Positions 1 to 6,832 of a stretch of DNA of 64,000 bases are shown here, in pieces. The number at the start of each line of letters is the position of its first letter. The first letter of the stretch is position 1. Source of the stretch: Parerythrobacter lacustris (GTDB taxonomy: Bacteria; Pseudomonadota; Alphaproteobacteria; Sphingomonadales; Sphingomonadaceae); contig NZ_JANKHH010000005.1 in assembly GCF_024626475.1 (NCBI RefSeq), forward strand, positions 124,001 to 188,000, read 5' to 3'. The position numbers and the translations under genes were made by a program. The notes beneath the pieces were generated by a model. The model had not been told where the DNA came from. It was given only the letters and a program-made list of their open reading frames with translations, and searched no databases.

Positions 1-273
1 CCGCGCGACTTTCGGATCGATCTCTTCGGCAAAGGCGATGCCGAAGCGCGAATCCTGGACCCAGGCAACGGTGCCCTCGACCCAGCCGATGTTGCGCAAC
101 TTGACTGCGATCTGCGCCCCGCGTTCGACGCGGGCGGAACCTTCCGCCATCATACCGCCGGCCGACAGGTTGCGCACCTTGACGCGGTCGCCGGTTTCGA
201 ACCCGCCGATCCGCAGATCGGCCAGCAGGAACAGGCTGTCACGCGAGATGTGTCGGGTATCGATAGCGGACAT
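1..273 (-). CDS. PilZ domain protein (partial, runs off the left edge)
   Basis: The reverse strand reads an open frame from an ATG at 273 to the window edge (91 codons, no stop seen). The product begins MSAIDTRHISRDSLFLLADL and contains VRNLSAGGMMAEG, an NLS-x-GG element typical of PilZ domains, followed by a beta-rich segment ending RFGIAFAEEID. PilZ domains usually bind cyclic di-GMP, but the upstream RxxxR part of the binding motif is not clear here, so ligand binding is uncertain. The C-terminus lies outside the window. Confidence 0.75.
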   Translation of the reverse strand, partial: MSAIDTRHISRDSLFLLADLRIGGFETGDRVKVRNLSAGGMMAEGSARVERGAQIAVKLRNIGWVEGTVAWVQDSRFGIAFAEEIDPKVAR

Positions 274-411
274 CGCGGCCAAAATTCCTTCGTTCGAACA
301 AAACCAGCTTCGCACGCACCGGTGCGCATGCCCGGATTCATACACCCGAATTGGCTAATGAAGCTTTAAACGAGAAAGCCGCAAAGGCCCTCCGGACCGA
401 CCAGGAAATGC

Positions 412-870
412 CTAATCGTCGCGCGAGATTTTCTCGCGCCGTTCATGCGCCTCCTGCGCTTCGACCGTCATGGTCGCGACCGGGCGGGCGATCAGCCGGC
501 GCAGGCCAATCGGGTCGCCGGTTACCTCGCAGAACCCGTATTCGCCAGCATCGATCCGGCGCAACGCGGCGTCGATCTTGGCGGTCAGTTTGCGCTGCCG
601 GTCGCGCGTGCGCAGTTCGATGCTCCAGTCGGTCTCGCTCGAGGCACGGTCATTGAGATCGGGCTCGCGGATCGGGCCATCCTGCAGCGATTGCAGCGTG
701 GCGGAAGATGCCGACTGGATCGACTTTTTCCATTCGAGCAGCAGCATGCGAAAATAATTCAGCTGCGTCTCGCTCATGTATTCTTCGTCGTCCGAGGGAA
801 CATAGCCGGGTTCGAGCGCGGCCTTTACGTTTTTGAGCGCATCGGAGTCTTCGAATGCAGCTGTCGCCAT
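412..870 (-). CDS. dksA: DksA/TraR family RNA polymerase-binding transcription factor
   Basis: A 152-residue protein. The N-terminal two thirds is a long helical region (YMSETQLNYFRMLLLEWKK and a DRASSETDWSIELRTRDRQRKL helix) matching the DksA coiled coil with its acidic tip. The C-terminal motif GEYGFCEVTGDPIGLRRL..RPVATMTVEAQE is the DksA zinc-finger region, but only one of the four usual cysteines remains, as in many alphaproteobacterial DksA proteins. DksA binds the RNA polymerase secondary channel and works with ppGpp in the stringent response. It is monocistronic here. The upstream gap 871-1160 holds no convincing gene. Confidence 0.93.
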   Translation of the reverse strand: MATAAFEDSDALKNVKAALEPGYVPSDDEEYMSETQLNYFRMLLLEWKKSIQSASSATLQSLQDGPIREPDLNDRASSETDWSIELRTRDRQRKLTAKIDAALRRIDAGEYGFCEVTGDPIGLRRLIARPVATMTVEAQEAHERREKISRDD

Positions 871-1160
871 ATGGTCCTCGATACCCTATCGTAATCGTTT
901 CAACGATTTGCGTGACACCTTGCCGGTGTGATCCGGTCTCTCGGCCCTCCGCTTTGGGCGGGCCTATAGAAGTGGGCACCCCCCCGCACAAGCGGCAATC
1001 TAGGGGTCGGCCCTTATGCTCCACAAACTTAAGCCGAGCCGAACAGAATGCAGTGCGGCGACGGATTCTGCGCACCGAGTTAACCATTTGTTGACCATGT
1101 TCTGCGGAAAACCCGGATCAAGCGACGGCAGGGGGCCTTCGCGAGCATGGGGGTACAACA

Positions 1161-1490
1161 ATGAAACTCACTCCGATCGAAGGCGGGATAGCGACCCGGC
1201 CCGATGTCCACACCGCGGACCTGCTGGTGGCGCAGTGTCTCGCCGCCGCAGCCCAAGGCTGCGTCAACGCCTATTTCGACCTTGGGGTCGCTTACTCGAC
1301 CGGCAGTCACGGCGCGCCGTGCGACCTGATCGAAGCGCATAAATGGTTCAACCTCGCCGCCTCGAAAGGTCACGAGGAGGCGAGCTGGTGCCGCGCCGAT
1401 GTGTCGGACGAAATGACCGCCCGCGAGATCGCCGAGGCCCAGCGCCGCGCGCGCCAATGGCTGAACGATACGGCCCGCAAAGTCGCCTAG
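1161..1490 (+). CDS. Sel1-like repeat protein
   Basis: A 109-residue protein with one clear Sel1/TPR-like repeat: YFDLGVAYSTGSHG..CDLIEAHKWFNLAASKGHEEA, where A-x-KW-x-x-x-AA-x-x-G is the family signature. No signal peptide is visible. Sel1 repeats mediate protein-protein contacts; the partner is unknown. Its TAG stop (1488-1490) overlaps the TAG stop of the convergent acyltransferase-like gene (1487-1489), leaving no room for a terminator between them. Confidence 0.8.
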   Translation: MKLTPIEGGIATRPDVHTADLLVAQCLAAAAQGCVNAYFDLGVAYSTGSHGAPCDLIEAHKWFNLAASKGHEEASWCRADVSDEMTAREIAEAQRRARQWLNDTARKVA

Positions 1491-2620
1491 GCCTTCCTGA
1501 ACGGCGTTCGCGTCTCGAGGAAGTTGCGGTCCTGCGCCACGCCATGGCGCTCGCGGTCGAGGAAATCGCTCACCGCCTCGCGGAAGCCCGGATCGGCGAT
1601 CCAGTGCGCCGACCACGTCTCGACCGGTTCGTAACCGCGCGCCAGCTTATGGCCGCCCTGCGCCCCCGCCTCGACCCGCGCCAGACCGAGTTCGATCGCG
1701 GCATCTATCGCCTGATAATAACACAGCTCGAAATGCAGGAACGGCTTGTCGCGGCTGCACCCCCAATAGCGGCCATAGAGCGCATCGGGCCCGATAAAAT
1801 TCAGCGCCCCGGCAAACGGCTCGCCATCATCCAGCGCAAGCACCAGCAGCAACCGGTCTCCCATCCGCTCGCCGAACAGGTCGAACGCCTCGCGGGTGAG
1901 GTAGGGCGAGCCCCATTTGCGCGCGCCGGTGTCCTGATAGAACAGCCAGAACGCATCCCAATGCTCGGGCCGGATCGCATCCCCGGTCAGACAAACGATT
2001 TCTCCCCCCTCCTGCGCGGCGGCGCGTTCCTTGCGCAACGTGCGGCGCTTGCGCGAGGACAGCTGGCCCAGAAACGCGTCGAAATTCGCATAGCCGCGAT
2101 TGGTCCAGTGGAACTGGAGATCGCTGCGCGGCATCCACCCGGCGGCCTCGAACAGCTGCATTTGCGCAGGCTCGACAAAGGTCGCGTGGGCGGAGGAAAA
2201 GCCGTTGCCTGCGCACAACGTCTCCGCCGCCTGGAGCAGCGGCGCGGCAAGCGACGGGTCGGACAGGAGCAGCCGCGGCCCGGTCGCCGGGGTGAAGGGC
2301 GCGGCAATCTGCAGCTTGGGATAGTACTGCCCGCCCGCCCGCTCGTAGGCGTCGGCCCAGCCGTGATCGAACACATATTCGCCTTGGCTGTGGCCCTTGA
2401 GGTAGGACGGCATGGCACCGGCCAGCGTGCCGTCCGCACCTTCGATAATTATCGGCACCGCCTGCCATCCGGTGCCCGGCCCGACGCTGCCCGATTCCTC
2501 GAGGATGGTGAGGAAATCCCACGAAACGAAGGGATTGCCGCCTGCAAGCGCATCCCACTGGTCTTTCGGCAAAGCCCCGACCGATCCGGCGATCTTGGCG
2601 ATTAGCTCGCCATTGCTCAC
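1487..2620 (-). CDS. FemAB/GNAT-like acyltransferase (DUF482, PF04339 type)
   Basis: A 377-residue protein if translation starts at the GTG at 2620. That GTG overlaps the TGA of the upstream glycerophosphodiesterase (GTGA), which suggests translational coupling. The frame stays open further upstream but there it shadows the neighbour. Motifs resembling the peptidoglycan biosynthesis/recognition family include NPFVSWDFL near the N-terminus, SSRKRRTLRKER in the middle, FYQDTGARKWGSPYLT and the C-terminal HKLARGYEPVETWSAHWI. The fold is a tandem GNAT; the substrate is unknown. It is the last gene of a five-gene reverse-strand operon. Confidence 0.88.
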   Translation of the reverse strand: MSNGELIAKIAGSVGALPKDQWDALAGGNPFVSWDFLTILEESGSVGPGTGWQAVPIIIEGADGTLAGAMPSYLKGHSQGEYVFDHGWADAYERAGGQYYPKLQIAAPFTPATGPRLLLSDPSLAAPLLQAAETLCAGNGFSSAHATFVEPAQMQLFEAAGWMPRSDLQFHWTNRGYANFDAFLGQLSSRKRRTLRKERAAAQEGGEIVCLTGDAIRPEHWDAFWLFYQDTGARKWGSPYLTREAFDLFGERMGDRLLLVLALDDGEPFAGALNFIGPDALYGRYWGCSRDKPFLHFELCYYQAIDAAIELGLARVEAGAQGGHKLARGYEPVETWSAHWIADPGFREAVSDFLDRERHGVAQDRNFLETRTPFRKA

Positions 2621-3390
2621 TGCGCCACCTCGCCCTCCAGAATCGGGGCATCGGTGTGGTCGAACGCGACCTGCGCGCTCGCCATATCGCGCACGGTCCA
2701 GGTGAGCAGCGGCAGCCCGCGCTTGCGCTGTGCGGCGGCGAAGGTGCTTGGCAGATCGCGCACATCGTAGGCGAGGAAATCGGGCTTGCAGTTCCACATC
2801 GCGAGCCGCCGCCGCACCGTGCCGCGAAATCCCTTGCTGCCTTCCTCGGTCACCACCAGCCCGCGGACCGTGCGCGGCGAGTGGACCGCAAACCAGCGCA
2901 CCACGCGCGGGTCGAAGCTCATCACTGCATGGTGGCCCCGGTAACCCTCGAGCGCGCGGCGCACGGCAAGGCACAGCGGCCGGGCGCGCTTGTCGCGCTT
3001 CGACTTGATCTCGATCAGCAGCGGCACCCGCCCGCCGACCTGTTCGAGCAGCCGCTCGAGGCTGGGGATCCGGTCGCCGTTCTGGCGCAGCGGGATGGCG
3101 CCCAGCTCGGCCACCGTCAGCCGCTCGACCGGACCCTGCTCATCCGTCAGCCGGTCGAGCTCCCAGTCGTGGAACACCACCGCGCCGCCATCCGAAGTGC
3201 GCTGGACATCGCATTCGATCCCCATCCCGCGCCCGATCGCCTCGGCGAAAGCGCTGGCCGAGTTCTCGGGCGTGCCCGGGCTATGCAGCCCGCGATGGGC
3301 ATAGTCCCATTCGGCGAGCCATTTGACCCGCGCCGGGTTGGGCGGCGGCGCGCGCCAGTTGTCAATCCATGTCGATAGCAAGAATCGCAT
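2617..3390 (-). CDS. glycerophosphodiester phosphodiesterase family protein
   Basis: A 257-residue protein starting MRFLLSTWIDNW. The GDPD catalytic signature is clear: YAHRGLHSPGTPENSASAF, ECDVQRTSDGGAVVFHDWEL and LLIEIKSK give the conserved HRG..PEN, E-x-D, HD and E-x-K residues, and LPLLTWTVRDM closes the barrel. The enzyme hydrolyses glycerophosphodiesters to glycerol-3-phosphate and an alcohol. There is no signal peptide, so it is probably cytoplasmic. The start lies 29 nt inside the upstream RidA gene and the stop overlaps the downstream start, as expected in a compact operon. Confidence 0.9.
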   Translation of the reverse strand: MRFLLSTWIDNWRAPPPNPARVKWLAEWDYAHRGLHSPGTPENSASAFAEAIGRGMGIECDVQRTSDGGAVVFHDWELDRLTDEQGPVERLTVAELGAIPLRQNGDRIPSLERLLEQVGGRVPLLIEIKSKRDKRARPLCLAVRRALEGYRGHHAVMSFDPRVVRWFAVHSPRTVRGLVVTEEGSKGFRGTVRRRLAMWNCKPDFLAYDVRDLPSTFAAAQRKRGLPLLTWTVRDMASAQVAFDHTDAPILEGEVAQ

Positions 3391-3820
3391 CCACTTCGAC
3401 CGCTGCGCCGAGCGGCAGCACCGGCACCCCGACCGCGCTGCGCGCATGCTTGCCCGCTTCGCCGAACACCTCGACCATCAGGTCCGACGTGCCGTTGGCG
3501 ATGGCCGGCTGGCCGGTGAAATCGGGCGCCGAATTGACGAAGGCACCCAGCTTGACCACCCGCCGCACCTTCTCGAGCAGCCCGGCCTTTTTCAATTGCG
3601 CGAGGATCATCAGCCCGCAGGCGCGCGCGGCGGCCTGCCCGTCTTCGGGGGTCACATTCTCCCCCAGCCGGCCCTTGACCAGCTCGCCTTCGACGAACGG
3701 CAATTGCCCCGAGACATAGGCGAAGCCGCCCTCGACCACGACCGGCACATAGCTCGCCACCGGCGCGGCGGCTTCGGGCAGTTCGATAGCGAGTTCGGCG
3801 AGGCGGGCTTCAATGGTCAT
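3362..3820 (-). CDS. RidA (YjgF/YER057c/UK114) family protein
   Basis: A 152-residue protein starting MTIEARLAELAIELPEAAAP. The ATG at 3820 overlaps the stop of the upstream HAD gene (ATGA). The family signatures are VEGGFAYVSGQLPF near the N-terminus and the C-terminal GKHARSAVGVPVLPLGAAVEVDAILAID. Classical RidA proteins deaminate reactive enamine/imine intermediates of PLP enzymes using a conserved arginine; RSAVGV carries an Arg at that position. This long form (about 150 residues) belongs to a YjgF-like subgroup whose substrates are not well defined. Confidence 0.9.
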   Translation of the reverse strand: MTIEARLAELAIELPEAAAPVASYVPVVVEGGFAYVSGQLPFVEGELVKGRLGENVTPEDGQAAARACGLMILAQLKKAGLLEKVRRVVKLGAFVNSAPDFTGQPAIANGTSDLMVEVFGEAGKHARSAVGVPVLPLGAAVEVDAILAIDMD

Positions 3821-4452
3821 GCGGGTTCCTTTTCGATTTCCAGCGCGGCGAGCAGCCACGGCAGCGCTTCGTCCCAGGTGTCGATCCGCGCGTCGGCGTG
3901 GCCCGACCGGTGTGCGCAGTCGATATGCGGGGCGAGCAGCGGTTCGCCGCACAGATGCAAAGTGGTGATATCGGCGAGCGTCTCGCGCGCCGAGCGGTGG
4001 TGCTGCGCAAGATCGTCGATGAAGATCGCGCGGCTCGGCGCATATTCCTCGACGATTGCCTTTAGCGCCGGCCCCTTCGGCCCCTGGTTGGTGAACACCC
4101 GCGCCTCGAGCCCGTGGTTGGCGAGCTGGTCGGCGCGGCCCTGCTGGTGCTTGTCGAGCAAATTGGTCAGGATCACGACATCGGCGTGCTCGGCCAGCCG
4201 GTTCATCGCCGCGACCGAGCCTTCGATCGGCAGCTGGCGGTGCATTTCGGCGTCGAAAAATTCGCGCAAGAACCGCCAGATGTCTTCCTGGCCCAACACT
4301 TCGCCGCTCTCCTGCCAGCGCAGCGCCTTGCCGAAATCATTGGTCCCCATCTGGAAATCGACTCCGCGCGCCTCGCCCAGCCAGTCGCGGAACGGGGCGA
4401 CCATGTGCAGCAGCACTTCGTCGCAATCGGAAATGATCAGTGGGCGATTCAT
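3817..4452 (-). CDS. HAD superfamily hydrolase
   Basis: A 211-residue protein with all four HAD motifs: motif I IISDCDEVL (nucleophile and acid/base aspartates), motif II VVILTN, a motif III lysine in QGPKGPALKAI and motif IV AIFIDDLAQHH. A helical cap lies between motifs I and II (about residues 20-80). It is a soluble phosphatase-like enzyme of unknown substrate. Its start overlaps the stop of the upstream DUF3572 gene (4449-4452, ATGA). Confidence 0.88.
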   Translation of the reverse strand: MNRPLIISDCDEVLLHMVAPFRDWLGEARGVDFQMGTNDFGKALRWQESGEVLGQEDIWRFLREFFDAEMHRQLPIEGSVAAMNRLAEHADVVILTNLLDKHQQGRADQLANHGLEARVFTNQGPKGPALKAIVEEYAPSRAIFIDDLAQHHRSARETLADITTLHLCGEPLLAPHIDCAHRSGHADARIDTWDEALPWLLAALEIEKEPA

Positions 4453-4658
4453 CGGGATAGGATTTCCTGCGCGGCAATCAGCGTCTCGGGCGCTATCTGG
4501 AGCGCCTCGGCCGCTTTTACCAGATCGGGTTCGTATCGGCCGAGGAATTCGAGCACGGCGGAGAGCATCGCCGGGTCGGTCAGGCTGGCGCGCATCTGTT
4601 CGGGCGTGAGGCCGGTCAGCGCGAGCAGCCGCTCCGCCCGGTCGGCATCGCCCAGCAC
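4449..4658 (-). CDS. DUF3572 family protein (true start probably upstream, non-ATG)
   Basis: From the GTG at 4658 this encodes 69 residues (ML-GDADRAERLLALTGLTPE ... PDLVKAAEALQIAPETL), which matches DUF3572, a small alphaproteobacterial family of unknown function. Family members normally have about 20 more N-terminal residues ending ALGWVL-D. Exactly such residues (EAETLALSALGWV) are encoded in frame just upstream, yet the frame has no ATG, GTG or TTG between the stop at 4757-4755 and the GTG at 4658. Translation may begin at CTG 4739 or ATT 4733. It is the first gene of the five-gene operon and is divergent from divK. Confidence 0.8.
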   Translation of the reverse strand: MLGDADRAERLLALTGLTPEQMRASLTDPAMLSAVLEFLGRYEPDLVKAAEALQIAPETLIAAQEILSR

Positions 4659-4758
4659 CCAGCCGAGCGCGGAGAGCGCCAGCGTTTCGGCTTCGGGCCG
4701 GGTCAGGATCGGGGATTGGCCGTGGCGGGGAATTGTCAGCGTCCTGCAGGAAACCTAG

Positions 4759-5166
4759 ATGTCGCGCGATGCGAAGGGAACGGTCCTAGTGGCAAAGCGA
4801 ATCCTCGTTGTCGAGGACAACGACCTCAACCGGAAGCTGTTCTGCGACGTGCTCCGCGCCAACGGCTTCGAGGTCGAGCCGGTCGCCGACGGCGAGCTGG
4901 CGCTAAACGCCGCGCGCGCCTTTGCCCCCGATCTCGCGATCATGGACATCCAGCTGCCCAATATCTCGGGCCTCGACCTGATCGCCGCGATGAAGCGCGA
5001 TACGACGCTGGCCGATGTGCCGATCCTCGCGGTCACCGCCTACGCCGGCAAGGGCGACGAAGAACGCATCCGCGACGCGGGCGCGGCGGATTATCTGTCG
5101 AAGCCGGTGTCGATCCGTCCGTTCATGGAGGCGGTGCGGGCGCTGGTGGGTGAAGCGGCGGGATAA
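4759..5166 (+). CDS. divK: DivK-like single-domain response regulator
   Basis: A stand-alone receiver domain. The sequence AKRILVVEDNDLNRKLFCDVL carries the acidic pocket, LAIMDIQLPNISGLDL the phosphoacceptor Asp, ILAVTAYA the switch Thr and YLSKPVSI the conserved Lys; MKGDEERIR-type KGDEERIRDAG is characteristic of DivK. DivK controls the CckA-CtrA cell-cycle pathway through DivL in alphaproteobacteria. Two starts are possible: ATG 4759 (AGGA about 7 nt upstream) and in-frame GTG 4789, which would give MAKRILVVED, closer to the usual DivK N-terminus. The usual neighbour pleD is not present here. Confidence 0.88.
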   Translation: MSRDAKGTVLVAKRILVVEDNDLNRKLFCDVLRANGFEVEPVADGELALNAARAFAPDLAIMDIQLPNISGLDLIAAMKRDTTLADVPILAVTAYAGKGDEERIRDAGAADYLSKPVSIRPFMEAVRALVGEAAG

Positions 5167-5456
5167 GCAAGGGCTGCCTAGGCATACCTAGGCCACCCAT
5201 ATCTCGCGCCCCAAAACCAGAAGTATTGCGAATCCAGATCAAAAATGTGAAGATGAAAACCAATTCTATTTCGCCTATTTAAAATAGAAATCTTTTCCAT
5301 TGAATAACGTTTTTTGATGCCCATCTCTATATCAATGCCGATTTCGCGGTATATTACGATAGTGCTGGTGAATTAAATCGCCAACATGGGCATTTCTGGA
5401 AAAATGCGGGCGATCAGAAAGCCCTAATGAATCCAGTATCATTCAAGGCCAATTTT
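5167..5456. other. AT-rich intergenic patch
   Basis: Apart from its first 40 bases this interval is strikingly AT-rich: 5221-5340 contains 39 G+C out of 120, against roughly two thirds G+C in the flanking genes. It holds no convincing coding frame. The stretch around 5268-5290 (ctatttaaaatagaaat) is a small AT palindrome. It may contain the promoter of the downstream lipoprotein gene or be a remnant of foreign DNA. Confidence 0.6.
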
Positions 5457-5849
5457 ATGCAAAAGACATCTATGCTGGCGCTTGCCGCCGGCCTTGCCCT
5501 CGCTCTTGGCGGTTGTTCGACGTCGACCCCGATGAACACTGGCGAACGCATTTCGCAGCGCGGTGGCGAGATCAATGACTACGGCAAGGACTGGTCCAAT
5601 GGCCGGAAAGACGTCGCCCAAGGTCAGAAGTCGATCGACCGCAGCACCAAAAGCCTTGCCGATGGCGAAAAGGATCTGGCCCGCGCTCGTCAACGGGTCG
5701 CTGAGGCAGAAGAACAGATCAGAGCAGCCAGCCTAGCCAAAATCGATGCAGAGAGAAAGGTTGTAGACGGCACAGCCGAGATGCAACGGGCCGAAGCGGC
5801 TTATGCAGCAACCAAAGCCGGACCCTCGGCGATACCTCCGCGGTACTAG
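5457..5849 (+). CDS. small coiled-coil lipoprotein, function unknown
   Basis: Translated from ATG 5457 (AAGG about 9 nt upstream) it has a lipoprotein signal peptide, MQKTSMLALAAGLALALGGC, with lipobox LGGC and the lipidated Cys at residue 20. An in-frame ATG at 5427 would only add ten residues. The mature part is charged and helical (KDVAQGQKSIDRSTKSLADG, DLARARQRVAEAEEQ), suggesting a short coiled coil. No family is recognised. It sits just downstream of the AT-rich patch and converges on the PycTM-like gene. Confidence 0.75.
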   Translation: MQKTSMLALAAGLALALGGCSTSTPMNTGERISQRGGEINDYGKDWSNGRKDVAQGQKSIDRSTKSLADGEKDLARARQRVAEAEEQIRAASLAKIDAERKVVDGTAEMQRAEAAYAATKAGPSAIPPRY

Positions 5850-5873
5850 GGTCGGATTCCTGGGATTGCGATC

Positions 5874-6440
5874 CTAGTTCAGAAACAGCATCTCCACCGC
5901 GAACGCCACGACGGTGATCATCAGCCCGGTCACGAAGATCCGGTAGGCATAGCCAAGGAACTTGTACTTCTTCCTCTGCAGCACCTGGCCGTTCTGGTAG
6001 ATGTCGCGCAGCATCATGCGGAAGGTCTTTTCGTCGGTTTCCATTTCCTTGAGGACCCGGCGTTTCCAGTCTTCCTCGTCCTCGTCGTAATAGTGACCGA
6101 AGAACAGTTCGTTGCGCTGGTCCTCGGGGATGTCCATCCGCTTGGTCGAGGGCAGCACCGCCATCACCGCGCACAGCGAGCTGGCGAAGGCGAACACCGC
6201 GAGGATCGCGAGCGACCACGGCAGTTCGCCATTTAGCGAGCGGCTGACCGAGATCGAGAACACCACGAAGGACGCGCCCATCAGGATGGAAGCCTTCTGG
6301 TCCGCCATCTGCGACAGCTTGAGCGTGTTGTTCTGGGTCGTGCGGACGAGGTGGATCGCGTGGTTCGAATAGGTCACAGGCTTTGGTGCCGGCTTCGCTG
6401 CCGGTTCGCCCTGCACCCCGCTATCGTGCTGTTCGGCCAT
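5874..6440 (-). CDS. Pycsar effector-like membrane protein (PycTM/DUF5706 type)
   Basis: A 188-residue protein starting MAEQHDSGVQGEP. The conserved ADQKASILMGASFVVFSI segment forms the start of TM1, a second TM follows (WSLAILAVFAFASSLCAVMAVL), then a charged cytoplasmic region (DEDEEDWKRRVLKEMETDEK) and a C-terminal TM (GLMITVVAFAVEMLFL). This layout matches the PycTM/DUF5706 family, whose members act in Pycsar antiphage systems when paired with a pyrimidine cyclase. No cyclase gene lies nearby, so a defence role is only inferred; many genomes carry lone members of unknown role. Confidence 0.72.
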   Translation of the reverse strand: MAEQHDSGVQGEPAAKPAPKPVTYSNHAIHLVRTTQNNTLKLSQMADQKASILMGASFVVFSISVSRSLNGELPWSLAILAVFAFASSLCAVMAVLPSTKRMDIPEDQRNELFFGHYYDEDEEDWKRRVLKEMETDEKTFRMMLRDIYQNGQVLQRKKYKFLGYAYRIFVTGLMITVVAFAVEMLFLN

Positions 6441-6573
6441 CGATTTGTCCCCCACGCGGCAATTCGCAACCGCAAAGGGGGAACCTGCCATCGCGGCTGG
6501 CGCTTGACAAGCGGGCGCACTTCCCGCTTTTCGCCACCCATCCGGGCCGCGCCGCAGCGCGGCCGCTCAAAGA

Positions 6574-6831
6574 ATGGAATTTGCCCCGATGGACCGCGCC
6601 GCAGTCGACACCACCATCCGCTCGCTGATCGAGCCGTTCAACAAGAAGGGGGTCGAGATTACCGACGCCACCACCTTCGCTGGCGACCTCGAGTTCGACA
6701 GCCTGACGGTGATGGATTTCGTCGCCGCGATCGAGGACGAGTTCGACATCATCATTTCGATGAACCAGCAGGCCGAGATCGAGAATTACGGCCAGCTGGT
6801 CGACGCGGTTGCCAAGCTGTCGGACGCCTGA
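6574..6831 (+). CDS. acyl carrier protein dedicated to sphingolipid synthesis
   Basis: An 85-residue ACP. LEFDSLTVMDFVAAIEDEF contains the DSL motif whose Ser carries 4'-phosphopantetheine, flanked by the acidic helix II. The gene ends one base before the ATG of serine palmitoyltransferase, so this ACP probably delivers the long acyl chain to Spt, as described for ACPs adjacent to spt in sphingolipid-making alphaproteobacteria. An in-frame ATG at 6589 (MDRAAVDTTI) is an alternative start; neither has a strong ribosome binding site. Confidence 0.9.
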   Translation: MEFAPMDRAAVDTTIRSLIEPFNKKGVEITDATTFAGDLEFDSLTVMDFVAAIEDEFDIIISMNQQAEIENYGQLVDAVAKLSDA

Positions 6832-6832
6832 G

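Noticed and set aside
5874-6440. Calling the 5.9-6.4 kb region a Pycsar defence system
   Set aside because: Only an effector-like protein is present; a cyclase, required for a Pycsar system, is not seen nearby.
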